A stretch of 34,697 nucleotides of DNA from NCBI GenBank assembly GCA_039180025.1, contig JBCDDZ010000030.1, forward strand, positions 1-34,697, given 5' to 3'. This document shows, piece after piece, positions 8,458-17,036 of this stretch. The DNA comes from Algisphaera sp039180025 (lineage in GTDB: Bacteria; Planctomycetota; Phycisphaerae; Phycisphaerales; Phycisphaeraceae). The stretch's first letter is position 1. Each line of letters opens with the position of its first letter. The position numbers and the translations under genes were made by a program. Under the pieces are notes generated by a model. It worked only from the letters and a program-made list of their open reading frames with translations, ran no database searches and was not told the origin of the DNA.

Positions 8458-9717
8458 TCAATCGGCCGCCCCCGCCCGCTCCTCGTCGCCGGCCGCCGAG
8501 CGGTGGACCCACCGCATCGCAGGCACCGACGAGAACCCGTGGACCACCGCCGACAGCAGCACCACCAGCAACCCCGCCGCCCACAACGCCGGCCGCTCCT
8601 CGAAGTCGGCCTTGCCAAAGGCGTACGCCAGGTAATAAATCGTCCCCACCCCCCGGACCCCGAAAAACGCGATCGCGATCCGATGGCGGAACCCGAACCG
8701 GTGCCCCACCAGCGCGGCGTACCCCACCACCGGCCGGATCACCAGCACCAACGCCAAAGCGACCCCCGCCATCGTCCAGGTCATATGCTCGGCCAGCGGC
8801 ACCACCAGCCCGCCCAAGAGCACCAGCATCACCGCCACCGCCCCGTGTTCGAGTTCCGCGGCGAAGCGTGACAGCGTCTTGTTGTAGCCGTGGTCGTAAT
8901 GCATCCGGCGGACCACCATCGCCGCCACAAACGCCGCGATGAAGCCGTAGCCCTGCAGCAACTCGGTCATCCCGTAGGCCAGAAAATACAGACACAGCAT
9001 CAAGCTCCCGCAGTCCGCCGACGCGAGCCCCTTGCCCTCTTCCTGGCGGTAAAGCAGCTTACCCATCAGCCACCCCACCCCGACGCCGCCGACGCCCGCG
9101 ACCGCGCAGCGGTACACCACGTCCCATGCCAACCACTCGCCTAGCACCCCCGCGCTCACCTCCCCCGCCAGCGCAATGGCAATCGCCAGGTACACCAGCG
9201 GGAACGCCAGCCCGTCGTTGAACCCCGCCTCGCCGGTAAGCGCAAAACGCAGGTCGCTCTTGGGATCGTCGGGCTCCTGGTTCTGGACGTCCGACGCGAG
9301 CACCGGGTCCGTCGGCGACACGCACGCCCCGAGCAGCACCGCCCCGGCCAGCGACAACCCGGCCCAGCGGCCGATCACCGCCGTGAGCAAAAACGTCGCG
9401 GGCATCACCACCGCCAGCAGCAGCAGGATCGCCCGCCACTCGGCCCAGCCCCGCCGCTTGATCCGCAGCCCCGCCCCGACCAGCGAGATCACCACCACCG
9501 CCTCGGTCAGCTTCTCCCAGACCAGCCGGCCCGGCTCGCTCAGCGGGTCCGGGGCCGACAGCCCCGGCACAACCGCGAACAAACCCGCCCCGACCGCCAA
9601 CGGCACCACCGCCAGCGACGCCGCCCGCCCGAACACCGCCTTGGGCAGCCAGACCGCCGCCAGCATCGCCAGCCCGATCGTCACCAGCGCGATGTTGTAC
9701 GGGTCGCCATCAATCAT
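8458..9717 (-). CDS. Cation:proton antiporter (CPA1 / NhaP-like)
   Basis: This is a 419-residue polytopic inner-membrane protein with about 12 hydrophobic segments. The core sequence ALTGEAGFNDGLAFPLVYLAIAI contains the Asn-Asp pair (GFND) that marks the electroneutral CPA1 Na+(K+)/H+ exchangers. A preceding CVSPTDPVLASDVQ segment is the usual unwound helix. The role would be pH and sodium homeostasis. The ATG at 9717 begins a plausible first membrane helix; a TTG 15 codons upstream is less likely. A TAGACT box at 9731-9726 is 8 nt before this ATG and no Shine-Dalgarno sequence is seen, consistent with a very short 5' leader. No regulatory C-terminal domain is present. Confidence 0.9.
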   Translation of the reverse strand: MIDGDPYNIALVTIGLAMLAAVWLPKAVFGRAASLAVVPLAVGAGLFAVVPGLSAPDPLSEPGRLVWEKLTEAVVVISLVGAGLRIKRRGWAEWRAILLLLAVVMPATFLLTAVIGRWAGLSLAGAVLLGACVSPTDPVLASDVQNQEPDDPKSDLRFALTGEAGFNDGLAFPLVYLAIAIALAGEVSAGVLGEWLAWDVVYRCAVAGVGGVGVGWLMGKLLYRQEEGKGLASADCGSLMLCLYFLAYGMTELLQGYGFIAAFVAAMVVRRMHYDHGYNKTLSRFAAELEHGAVAVMLVLLGGLVVPLAEHMTWTMAGVALALVLVIRPVVGYAALVGHRFGFRHRIAIAFFGVRGVGTIYYLAYAFGKADFEERPALWAAGLLVVLLSAVVHGFSSVPAMRWVHRSAAGDEERAGAAD

Positions 9718-9915
9718 CCGCGCCGAGTCTACCCCGCCCGCATGAAAACCGTCCTCGACCAAACCGCCCCGCCGCCCCGTACCCGCAATCGCGGCCGAGT
9801 CGCGCCTGAACCGCCCCCGTCTCGCTCTCTCATCGCCCCCGGATCGTCTACCTCCTCGTCCCCGAACCGCTGCCGGACCCCTGCCCGGGATTCGCCTGAA
9901 CCTTGAAGCGCACCG

Positions 9916-9945
9916 TTGACCCGGGCCGTCGGGCCGATCTATACT
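9916..9945 (+). promoter_or_regulatory. Sigma-70-type promoter for the ilvB leader
   Basis: TTGACC (9916-9921) and TATACT (9940-9945) are separated by 18 bp. The predicted +1, seven bases after the -10 box, is the A of an ATG at 9952. This is one of the best promoter matches in the window and is 208 bp upstream of ilvB, leaving room for an attenuator. Confidence 0.65.
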
Positions 9946-9951
9946 CTTGCC

Positions 9952-10029
9952 ATGCCCGGCCAGAATCCCCTCTCCCCGACCCCCGTGATCCGCCGCGTCT
10001 GCCTCGCCGCCGGCGTCCTCGTTATCTGA
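9952..10029 (+). CDS. Putative branched-chain-residue-rich leader peptide of ilvB
   Basis: A 25-codon frame starts exactly at the predicted transcription start. Its last 14 residues (VIRRVCLAAGVLVI) hold eight Val, Leu or Ile residues. This composition, its position between a good promoter and a branched-chain amino acid synthesis gene, and hairpin-forming sequence after it match known ilv attenuators, where ribosome stalling at Val/Leu/Ile codons controls read-through. Leaderless leader peptides of this kind are known upstream of ilv genes in Actinobacteria. No ribosome-binding site is present, so expression depends on leaderless initiation. The frame is short, so chance composition cannot be excluded. 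Confidence 0.5.
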   Translation: MPGQNPLSPTPVIRRVCLAAGVLVI

Positions 10030-10099
10030 GCGGACGACCCGTGCCCGCCCTGACGATCTTCTTCTCTTTTACGCCCGATGTTTTCTGACGCCCTGGACC

Positions 10100-10129
10100 A
10101 CCGCCTCGCCCGAGGCCGATGTCGGTTTT
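10100..10129 (+). terminator. Possible attenuator hairpin before ilvB
   Basis: Outer arms ACCG (10100-10103) and CGGT (10123-10126) enclose an inner stem CCTC/GAGG with loop GCCC. A TTTT run occupies 10126-10129. It lies between the leader peptide stop and the ilvB start, where an intrinsic terminator of an attenuator would be expected. The stem is modest and alternative folds with upstream sequence are possible. Confidence 0.35.
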
Positions 10130-10159
10130 AACGCCCCACCTCATCCCACGGAGCCCCCC

Positions 10160-11989
10160 ATGGCCACCGCCCCCCAATCCAACACCCAGCAGCTCGACGC
10201 TACCCTCGTCGCCTCCCCCAAGCACGGCAAGCCCACCGACCAGTACCGCGGGATGACCGGGGCCAAGATCTTCAATGCCATGATGAAAGAGCACGGCGTC
10301 GACACCATCTTCGGCTACCCCGGCGGCGCGATCCTCCCGGTCTTCGACGCCATCCACGAGTCGAACCAGTTCAAATTTATCCTGTCCCGCCACGAACAAG
10401 GCGCCGGCCATATGGCCCAGGGCTACGCCCGGGTCACCGGCAAGCCCGGCATCGTCCTCGTGACCTCCGGCCCCGGGGCGACCAACACCGTCACCCCCCT
10501 CCAGGACGCGCTCATGGACGGCACGCCGCTGATCGTCTTCGCCGGCCAGGTCGCGACCTCGGCCATCGGCACCGACGCGTTCCAGGAAGCCGACATGACC
10601 GGGATCACCCGGCCGTGCACCAAGTGGAACGTCCTGGTCAAGCACGTCCGCGACATCCCCCGCGCGATCAACCAGGCATTCATGATCGCCACCACCGGCC
10701 GGCCCGGCCCGGTGTTCGTGGACCTGCCCAAGGACGTCACCGCCAGCGTGCTCAACGAGCCGGTCTACGCCGAGCCCCACCTCCCGGGCTACCACATCCG
10801 CGAAGCCGGCACGTCGTCGGAAATCGAACGCGCCGCCGCGATGATCAACGCCGCCGAGAAGCCGCTGTTCTACGTCGGCCAGGGCGCGATCCTCTCGGGC
10901 GCGACCGGCGTGCTCCGCGACTGCGTCGAAGCCGGCAACGTCCCCGTGACCACCACACTCCAGGGCCTGGGCGCGTGGGACCAGACCGAAGAGAAGTACA
11001 ACCTCGACATGCTCGGGATGCACGGCGCGGCCTACGCCAACTGGGCCATGCACCACGCCGACGTGGTCGTCTCCATCGGGGCCCGGTTCGACGACCGGGT
11101 CACCGGCAACGTCGCCAAGTTCGCCCCCGCCGCCCGCGCCGCGGAGCGCGAGGGCCGCGGCGGCATCATCCACTTCGACATCGCCCCGGAAAATATCAAC
11201 AAGGCCGTCCCCGTCACCATCGGCGTCGAAGGCGACGCCCGCAAAAACCTCGAACGCCTGCTCCCGCTGCTCAAACCCGCCGCCCGCCGGGCGTGGTTCG
11301 ACCAGCTCGCCGCGTGGAAGGAAGAGGCTCCTTACCGCTACGACCACGACGAGCGCGAGTTCCACCTCAAGCCCCAGGCCGTCATCGAGCAGCTCTACAA
11401 GTCTTCCGGCGGCGAGGCGATCGTCACCACCGGCGTCGGCCAGCACCAGATGTGGGCTTCGCACTTCTACAAGTACAAAACCCCCCGTCAGTGGCTGACC
11501 TCCGGCGGCCTGGGCACCATGGGCTTCGGGGTCCCGTCCTCCGTCGGCGCCCAGCTCGGCGAAATGATGGACGCCCAGCGCGAAAACCGTAAGCCCCGCC
11601 AGGTCGTCAACATCGACGGCGACGGCAGCTTCTCCATGACCGCCATGGAGATGACCACCGCCGCCCAGTACAAGATCCCCGCCAAGACCATCATCCTCAA
11701 CAACGACTTCCAGGGCATGGTCAAGCAGTGGCAGGACCTGTTCTACGAAGAACGCTACAGCCACACCGAGATGCACAACCCCGACTTCTGCAAGCTGATC
11801 GAGGCGATGCACTGCGGCGCGTTCCGCGTGACCAAGCTCGAAGACCTGCCACGCATCATGGACGAGTTCCTCGCCTACGACGGCCCGGCCGTGCTCGACG
11901 CGCTGGTCGAAAAACACGAGCACGTCTACCCCATGGTCCCCGCCGGCCAGTCCGTCGACGAGATGGTCCTCGGCCCCGCCTCGGCCTAA
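10160..11989 (+). CDS. ilvB: Acetolactate synthase large (catalytic) subunit
   Basis: The enzyme condenses two pyruvates, or pyruvate and 2-oxobutyrate, in valine, leucine and isoleucine synthesis using ThDP, FAD and Mg2+. The 609-residue protein has the N-terminal ThDP domain with catalytic Glu79 in RHEQGAGHMAQGYAR, a central FAD-binding domain (GARFDDRVTG at about 307-316), and the C-terminal ThDP motif GDGS (487-490) ending in NN (514-515). About 30 residues precede the first conserved helix. GGAG sits 7 nt before the ATG. The usual small regulatory subunit ilvN is not adjacent; the next gene is unrelated and follows a strong hairpin. An upstream leader peptide may mediate attenuation. Confidence 0.95.
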   Translation: MATAPQSNTQQLDATLVASPKHGKPTDQYRGMTGAKIFNAMMKEHGVDTIFGYPGGAILPVFDAIHESNQFKFILSRHEQGAGHMAQGYARVTGKPGIVLVTSGPGATNTVTPLQDALMDGTPLIVFAGQVATSAIGTDAFQEADMTGITRPCTKWNVLVKHVRDIPRAINQAFMIATTGRPGPVFVDLPKDVTASVLNEPVYAEPHLPGYHIREAGTSSEIERAAAMINAAEKPLFYVGQGAILSGATGVLRDCVEAGNVPVTTTLQGLGAWDQTEEKYNLDMLGMHGAAYANWAMHHADVVVSIGARFDDRVTGNVAKFAPAARAAEREGRGGIIHFDIAPENINKAVPVTIGVEGDARKNLERLLPLLKPAARRAWFDQLAAWKEEAPYRYDHDEREFHLKPQAVIEQLYKSSGGEAIVTTGVGQHQMWASHFYKYKTPRQWLTSGGLGTMGFGVPSSVGAQLGEMMDAQRENRKPRQVVNIDGDGSFSMTAMEMTTAAQYKIPAKTIILNNDFQGMVKQWQDLFYEERYSHTEMHNPDFCKLIEAMHCGAFRVTKLEDLPRIMDEFLAYDGPAVLDALVEKHEHVYPMVPAGQSVDEMVLGPASA

Positions 11990-12018
11990 ACCCGTGTCCC
12001 TTTCTTGAGACCCCACCC

Positions 12019-12057
12019 GGAGCCCGTCGCCCCCCCGCGACGGGCTCCGTCGTTATT
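12019..12057 (+). terminator. Probable intrinsic terminator of ilvB
   Basis: Perfect 12-bp arms at 12019-12030 (GGAGCCCGTCGC) and 12037-12048 enclose a six-C loop. A moderately T-rich tail (GTCGTTATT) follows. It separates ilvB from the next gene, whose own -10-like box is in the tail. Confidence 0.65.
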
Positions 12058-12065
12058 CTGGCCTG

Positions 12066-12773
12066 ATGGTCTGCGCCCTCCTCGGTTTCTTCGGCCTGGT
12101 CGTGCTGCTGGCGGTCTTCGGCCACCGCCAAAAAAAGAAACGCCGCGACGCCCTCGCCGCCTGGGCCGCGGCCCAAGGCCTGTCCTTCACTCCCGACAAA
12201 GACCACGGCTTCGACGACCGCTTCCCCGCGTTCCGCAGCCTGCAGCGCGGCCGAAACCGCTACGCGTTCAACCTCGTTCAGGGCGATTTCGAGGGCCGGC
12301 AACTCTACGCCTTCGATTACCATTACGAAACCACTTCCCGCTCCACCGACAGCAAGGGCCGGACCCAAACCCGGACCCGCCACCACACCTTTTCCGCGGT
12401 GATCCTCACGCCCAACCTCACCCTCCGGCCGATGCTCATCCGCCCCGAGGGGTTCGGCGACCGGATCGCCGGGTTCTTCGGCAAGAACGACCTGGACTTC
12501 GAATCCGCCCAGTTCAGCCGACGCTACCACGTATCGTCACCCGACCGGCGGTTCGCCTACGACGTCTTGCACCAACGCGCGATCCAACGGCTGCTCGACG
12601 CCCCAAACCATACCCTCGAGTTCTCGCCCCACCACGTGCTGGCGACGCGCCGCAAACGCCGGCTCAAGCCCACAGAACTGCTCGAAACCGTCCGGCTGGT
12701 CGACGGGATCCTCGACGACCTGCCGGATTATCTCAGGCAGCAGCTCCGGGAGGCGGACGCATGGCAGGACTGA
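12066..12773 (+). CDS. Unknown membrane-anchored protein preceding LemA
   Basis: The 235-residue protein has one N-terminal membrane helix (about 2-19), a basic cluster (HRQKKKRR) and a soluble domain of about 200 residues of alternating beta and basic segments. I cannot place it in a named family with confidence; it resembles the single-helix proteins that often accompany lemA. A TATTCT box (12054-12059) lies exactly 6 nt before the ATG, and no Shine-Dalgarno site is present, so translation from a leaderless mRNA is likely. It overlaps the lemA-like gene by 13 bp, so the two are almost certainly one operon and may act in the same membrane complex. Confidence 0.8.
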   Translation: MVCALLGFFGLVVLLAVFGHRQKKKRRDALAAWAAAQGLSFTPDKDHGFDDRFPAFRSLQRGRNRYAFNLVQGDFEGRQLYAFDYHYETTSRSTDSKGRTQTRTRHHTFSAVILTPNLTLRPMLIRPEGFGDRIAGFFGKNDLDFESAQFSRRYHVSSPDRRFAYDVLHQRAIQRLLDAPNHTLEFSPHHVLATRRKRRLKPTELLETVRLVDGILDDLPDYLRQQLREADAWQD

Positions 12774-13339
12774 TCATCGCCGGCATCCTCGGTGTCGTCT
12801 TCCTCGCGTGGCTGATCGGCACGTACAACGGGCTGGTCCGGCTGCGCACCCACGTCCGCGAATCGTGGTCGGGGATCGATACCGAGCTTCAGCGGCGCTA
12901 CGCCCTGATCCCCAACCTCGTGGAGGTCTGCAAAGGCTACGCCGCCCACGAGCAGACGGTCTTCACGCAGGTCACCCGGGCCCGCGCCCTGGCCGTCGCC
13001 GAATCCGGCGGCGTCGCCCCGCAGGCCCAGCGCGAAGACGCGCTCACCGGTTCGCTGCGCTCGCTCCTCGCGGTCGGCGAGGCCTACCCCGAGCTCCGCG
13101 CGAGCGAACACTTCCTCGCCCTCCAGCAAGAACTGGCCAACACCGAGGACCGCCTCCAGGCCGCCCGCCGGTTCTACAACGCCAACGTCCGCGACCTCAA
13201 CACGCGGGTCCAGCAGGTGCCCTCGAACCTCGTCGCCTCGGCGTTCGGCTTCCGGTCCGCCGAATATTTTCAGCTCCAGACAGCCTCGGCCCGCGGCCCG
13301 GTCCCGGTCCGGCTCGACCCCGCCCGGCCCCCGAACTAG
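12761..13339 (+). CDS. LemA family protein
   Basis: This is a 192-residue protein with one N-terminal membrane helix (2-20) followed by a four-helix bundle. Diagnostic segments are YNGLVRLRTHVRESWSGIDTELQRRYALIPNLVE, a middle EL..LL.VGEAYPELRASEHFL.LQ.ELA.TEDRL..ARR.YN stretch, and a C-terminal hydrophobic patch (FGFRSAEYFQL). LemA proteins are widespread, membrane-bound and of unclear function. The start at 12761 is fixed by GGGAGG 7 nt upstream, inside the preceding gene; a longer frame reaching back to 12005 is out of frame with the real upstream gene and is not used. The usual partner (a TPM-domain or M48 peptidase protein) is absent. Confidence 0.92.
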   Translation: MAGLIIAGILGVVFLAWLIGTYNGLVRLRTHVRESWSGIDTELQRRYALIPNLVEVCKGYAAHEQTVFTQVTRARALAVAESGGVAPQAQREDALTGSLRSLLAVGEAYPELRASEHFLALQQELANTEDRLQAARRFYNANVRDLNTRVQQVPSNLVASAFGFRSAEYFQLQTASARGPVPVRLDPARPPN

Positions 13340-13340
13340 G

Positions 13341-13460
13341 CGTGGTCTGAATCGTTGGCTTTCGAGTGGAGGGCGATCGATCGGTAGGGCGATTGAAGCA
13401 CCCCGCTGAATCTGCGGCGGAGATGCGTGATCCGCCCCCCACCCTTTTCCGAACCGGGCC
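13341..13460 (+). repeat. Dispersed intergenic repeat family A, copy 1
   Basis: This segment aligns over about 115 bp with 33350-33464, with near-constant spacing. Shared blocks include GGTCTGAAyCGTyGGC, CGATC, CCGCTGAAyCTnCGG and GGAnATGCG, then CnCTTTTnCnAACC. Identity in the best blocks is about 75-85 percent. Neither copy encodes a protein. Confidence 0.6.
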
Positions 13461-13547
13461 ATTGAACCGGCGTGCGGTGGCAGCGTATAGTTTTAGAGTC
13501 CGCCAATAACCTTAGCGACCCTACCACTAGACTGCCGGAGTCTGCCC

Positions 13548-15083
13548 TTGCCTATCCGTTGGTATGGCCCCTCGTTGATCCTCCTCGCCACCGTGCTCCT
13601 GGTCATGCTCCTGGGGCCCGACCTGGCGCGCAAGATTGTCTGGAATCACACCGACGCCCGGATCACCCAGGTCCGCCAGGGCCTGATCGATCAGCCCGGG
13701 CTCGCGTCGCTGTCCCAGTCGTTCAGCGACGTGTCCGCCGCCGTCGAACCCAGCGTCGTCCACATCCAGACCCTGGGGCCCTCGGCCCGGTCCGGCGGGG
13801 GGTTCTTCCGCCGTTTCGACCCGCTCGAACCCTTGAGCAACGGGTCGGGCTGGGTCTACCGTCACGCCCCCGCCGACGGCTCGCCCGCCCGAACCTATAT
13901 CCTGACCAACCACCACGTGGTCGCCGACGCCCCGCGGATCCGCGTCCGCTTCTCCGACGCCAGCGAGCACACCGCCACGCTCGTCGGGTCGGACCTCCTG
14001 ACCGACGTGGCGGTGCTCCGGGTCGCCGAGCCGCTGCTCCACGCCGCCGACGTCGACTTCGACCCGGTGCGCAAGGGCCAGATCGTCTTCGCGTTCGGCT
14101 CGCCGTTCCGCTTCGACTTCTCCGTGAGCCAGGGCATCGTGTCGGCCAGCGGACGCCAGCTCGACGTGACCAATTCCGGCAAATACGAAAACTTCATCCA
14201 GACCGACGCCGCAATCAACCCCGGCAACTCCGGCGGGCCGCTCACCAACATCTACGGCCAGGTCGTGGGCATGAACACCGCGATCGCCTCGTCGCGATCC
14301 CGCAACCCCGGCGACCCCGGCGGGTTCATGGGGCTGGGCTTTGCCATCCCCGTCCGGATGGCCGTGGACGTCGCGACCCGCATCATCGAAAACGGCGAGG
14401 TCCGCCGGGGCTACCTGGGCGTCACGATCCGTGACCTGACCCCCGCGCTCGCCGCGTCTTTCGATGTCGAGCCCGTCGGCGTCCTGCTCGAGCACGCCGT
14501 CGGCCGCGGTCCCGCCGACCGCGCCGGGCTCCAGCCGGGCGACGTCATCACCCACGTCGCCGACCAGGCGGTCAACGCCGTGGACGAGCTGCGTTACCGG
14601 ATCGCCGCCTTCGACCCCGGGACCACGGTAGAGCTTGCCGTCCTCCGCCGGGGCCAGCGCCTCGCCGTGAGCGTCACGCTCGATGAGCTCACGCCCCCGG
14701 TGGCCGCGCCCCGCGATCGCTTCCTCTCCGGCTTGGCGTTCAGCCCTACGGTCACCGCGCAAGAGCCGACGCTCCGGGCGCTCGGGATCGAACGCCTCGC
14801 TGAATTCACCCACGCCGACGCCGAGGCGGCCCGGCTCCCGCCGATCGAGGGAGTGTTCGTGGTCGATGTCCGCTTCGGGTCGCTCGCCGACCGGCAGCGC
14901 ATCCAAGACCGGGCGATCATCACCCACCTCGGGGACCAGCCCGTCCCACGGCTCGCCGCCCTCCGCCGGGCACTGGGTGAGCACCCCCGCGGTGCGCCGC
15001 TGCGCCTGACCGTCCGCCACTGGGACCCCGTGCTGCAGGAGTTCGTGACCCGCTTTGCCCTGCTCGAAGCCCCGCCCCGTTGA
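13548..15083 (+). CDS. HtrA/DegP-like S1C serine protease with two PDZ domains
   Basis: This is a 511-residue envelope protease. A single N-terminal hydrophobic segment (about 9-23) anchors or exports it. The trypsin-like domain has the catalytic triad: His123 in TNHHVV, Asp153 in LTDVAV and Ser228 in NPGNSGGP. PDZ1 (about 290-375, RGYLGVTI...GLQPGDVITHV) and a second, divergent PDZ-like domain (about 415-500) follow. Such proteases degrade or refold misfolded periplasmic proteins. The start is TTG at 13548, supported by GGAG 7 nt upstream; no in-frame ATG precedes the membrane segment. A low-complexity Gly/Phe loop (79-95) sits in the LA-loop region. It follows a repeat copy that may contain its promoter. 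Confidence 0.93.
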   Translation: MPIRWYGPSLILLATVLLVMLLGPDLARKIVWNHTDARITQVRQGLIDQPGLASLSQSFSDVSAAVEPSVVHIQTLGPSARSGGGFFRRFDPLEPLSNGSGWVYRHAPADGSPARTYILTNHHVVADAPRIRVRFSDASEHTATLVGSDLLTDVAVLRVAEPLLHAADVDFDPVRKGQIVFAFGSPFRFDFSVSQGIVSASGRQLDVTNSGKYENFIQTDAAINPGNSGGPLTNIYGQVVGMNTAIASSRSRNPGDPGGFMGLGFAIPVRMAVDVATRIIENGEVRRGYLGVTIRDLTPALAASFDVEPVGVLLEHAVGRGPADRAGLQPGDVITHVADQAVNAVDELRYRIAAFDPGTTVELAVLRRGQRLAVSVTLDELTPPVAAPRDRFLSGLAFSPTVTAQEPTLRALGIERLAEFTHADAEAARLPPIEGVFVVDVRFGSLADRQRIQDRAIITHLGDQPVPRLAALRRALGEHPRGAPLRLTVRHWDPVLQEFVTRFALLEAPPR

Positions 15084-15145
15084 TCGCCGGCCGGTCCCGC
15101 CCTTCCGACGCATGCTCACGGTTCGCGGTTACACTCGCCCCGACC

Positions 15146-16183
15146 ATGACCGCCGAGAACCCCCCGCTGCTCTCTGTCCGGAACCTCAAGACCTACTTCC
15201 CGGTGAAGCGCGGGCTGCTCAAGTCCCACGTCGGCGATGTCCGTGCGGTCGATGAAGTGTCTTTCGACGTCGCAGCGCACGAGACGCTCGGCCTCGTCGG
15301 CGAGTCGGGCTGCGGCAAGTCCACCGTCGGCCGCTCGATCCTCCGCCTGATCCCCACCACCGCCGGCACCGTCCACTTCGACGGCGAAGACGTCCTCCGC
15401 GCCCCCGCCGCCCGGATGAAGCACCTCCGCCGGGAGATGCAGATCGTCTTCCAGGACCCCGTGGGCAGCCTCAACCCCCGGATGACCGTCGGCCGCATCA
15501 TCGGCGAACCTATGATCGTCCACCGCGTCTGCCCCAAGCCCGAAGTCCCCGACCGGGTCGCCGAGCTCTTGGTGAAGGTCGGGCTGCAAAAAGACCACGC
15601 CCGCCGCTACCCCCACGAGTTCTCCGGCGGTCAGCGGCAGCGCATCGGGATCGCCCGGGCCCTGGCCCTTTCCCCCCGGTTCATCGTCTGCGACGAGCCC
15701 GTCTCGGCCCTCGACGTCTCGGTCCAGTCCCAGGTCTTGAACCTGCTCGGCGATCTGCAGGACGAGTTCGGCCTCTCGTACCTGTTTATCGCCCACAACC
15801 TCGCGGTCGTCGAGCACTTCTGCGACCGCATCGCGGTGATGTACCTCGGCCGGATCGTCGAACTCGCCGACCGCGACACCCTCTACCGCAACCCCCTGCA
15901 CCCCTACACGCGAGCCCTCCTGAGCGCCGCCCCCCACCCCGACCCGGACCACGAAAAACGCCGGATCATGCTCCTGGGCGACGTCCCCTCCCCGATCCGG
16001 CTCTTCAAAGACCCGCCGCCCACCGACCCCGCCGCCGCCCCGGCCCCCGGGACCACCGAGCAAAAACCCCGCGAAGACGGCGTGGAATACGTCACCCGCC
16101 ACGAACTGCTCTACCGCCCCGACCTGGTTGAAGTCCCCGGCCAGCCCGGCCATTTCGTTTCCCCGACCCACCGCTCGGCATAA
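15146..16183 (+). CDS. Oligopeptide/dipeptide ABC transporter ATP-binding protein (OppF/DppF-like)
   Basis: The 345-residue ATPase has Walker A GESGCGKST (52-60), a Q-loop in VFQDPVGSLNPRM, signature FSGGQRQRIGIARAL and Walker B FIVCDEP. The C-terminal extension (LYRNPLHPYTRALLSAAPHPDP) is the oligopeptide-type HPY domain. Together with a second ATPase and two permeases it would energise peptide import; none of these partners is adjacent, so this looks like an orphan subunit in this window. The ATG at 15146 begins the conserved N-terminus. TACACT lies 10 nt before it and no Shine-Dalgarno site is visible. The insertion after PIRLFKDPPPTDPAAAPAPG is Pro/Ala-rich. Confidence 0.93.
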   Translation: MTAENPPLLSVRNLKTYFPVKRGLLKSHVGDVRAVDEVSFDVAAHETLGLVGESGCGKSTVGRSILRLIPTTAGTVHFDGEDVLRAPAARMKHLRREMQIVFQDPVGSLNPRMTVGRIIGEPMIVHRVCPKPEVPDRVAELLVKVGLQKDHARRYPHEFSGGQRQRIGIARALALSPRFIVCDEPVSALDVSVQSQVLNLLGDLQDEFGLSYLFIAHNLAVVEHFCDRIAVMYLGRIVELADRDTLYRNPLHPYTRALLSAAPHPDPDHEKRRIMLLGDVPSPIRLFKDPPPTDPAAAPAPGTTEQKPREDGVEYVTRHELLYRPDLVEVPGQPGHFVSPTHRSA

Positions 16184-16234
16184 GCTCTCCCGCTAGCGCG
16201 TCCCCACTCCGGGTGTAATGTTTACCGCGGCCAA

Positions 16235-16265
16235 GCCTACAGATAATCTGCGATCATCTGTAGGC
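16235..16265. repeat. Perfect 10-bp inverted repeat (hairpin)
   Basis: Arms GCCTACAGAT (16235-16244) and ATCTGTAGGC (16256-16265) flank an 11-base loop. There is no T tract on either side, so an intrinsic terminator is not clear. It sits 50 bp after the ABC ATPase gene and could be an mRNA 3'-end stabiliser or part of a repeat. Confidence 0.55.
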
Positions 16266-16405
16266 CTCCGTTCAGCAGGACGCTACAGGTGCAGTGACGT
16301 CCGCTACAATTCAATAGGCAATGATCCCGAACGTCTGATCGCCACGGCCGTCCCTCGGCCCGACGGTTCCCCCGACCCTCGGTGGGGTGCACGCACCAGG
16401 AACCA

Positions 16406-16681
16406 TCACGCCGGCTTGAGCCTCCGCAGCACATCTTCTGTGCCGGGCGTTGCGGTTGCCGAGTAGATGTTGTTTTTCTGGTCCTGAGAGCAGTACCGGT
16501 CCGCCATCTGCGTGACGACCTGCAACTCGGTATCCGAATCGAAAAAGTAAAACACCTCTTCGTTTTTTGCCCGGCTCACCAGCCACAGCCGCACCCCCCG
16601 GTCCGCGTCGCTGCGCTCGACTTTCAATTCATAACCATTGCCGATCACGGCATGAAGCACTCTGCGGGTTAGAAGTTTCAT
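16406..16681 (-). CDS. Small protein of unknown function
   Basis: This is a 91-residue protein I do not recognise. It is predicted soluble, with alternating strands and helices (YELKVERS...VRLWLVSRAKNEEVFYFFDSDTELQVVTQMADRY). The single Cys and polar composition suggest a cytoplasmic protein, with no signal peptide or membrane segment. AGGG lies 7 nt before the ATG, which supports it as a real gene. Base composition is lower in GC than its neighbours, and the promoter region (16690-16845) is strongly AT-rich. It stands alone between an ABC ATPase gene and rpsP. Confidence 0.65.
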   Translation of the reverse strand: MKLLTRRVLHAVIGNGYELKVERSDADRGVRLWLVSRAKNEEVFYFFDSDTELQVVTQMADRYCSQDQKNNIYSATATPGTEDVLRRLKPA

Positions 16682-17036
16682 GGATATTCCCTCAAGATAT
16701 GAAACACGGTTAACTTACCTATCTTCCATGAAAACTCATTGAATACAATCTAAAACTACGAATATATTCGCCTAAACCTTTATGTTTTTTAACGATAGAA
16801 AAATCAGTGCCGCCCGTCGCATTCACAAACAATCGTGACCACAGGCTCGGGTTTCCACCATCCACCCCTCGGCCCCGGAAAGTTGCTCGGCGGCGGGGCA
16901 TCCGCTAAATTACGTGGCTCGCCCCGGCGGAACGTCCGCCCCGGCACCCCGTCCAAGGTCACGCCCTCTTCGGCCCACCCCGTCCGCCGCTCACCCGGCC
17001 GGCCCGCCGCCGAACGGCCCCCCGGAGTCTCGCATC
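16682..17036. other. AT-rich divergent promoter region
   Basis: About 160 bp (16682-16845) are markedly AT-rich compared with the rest of the window and contain several possible -10 boxes (for example TATATTCG at 16759-16766). The region lies between the minus-strand small gene and rpsP on the plus strand. The second half (16846-17036) returns to high GC and is probably the rpsP leader. No open frame here is convincing. Confidence 0.5.

Noticed and set aside
12005..12760. N-terminal extension of the LemA frame
   Set aside because: It is a shadow of the upstream gene (12066-12773) in another frame; LemA homology and a ribosome-binding site place the start at 12761.
13472..14434. Arg/Pro-rich frame overlapping the HtrA-like gene
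   Set aside because: Out-of-frame shadow; composition is low-complexity and the protease frame has clear catalytic motifs.
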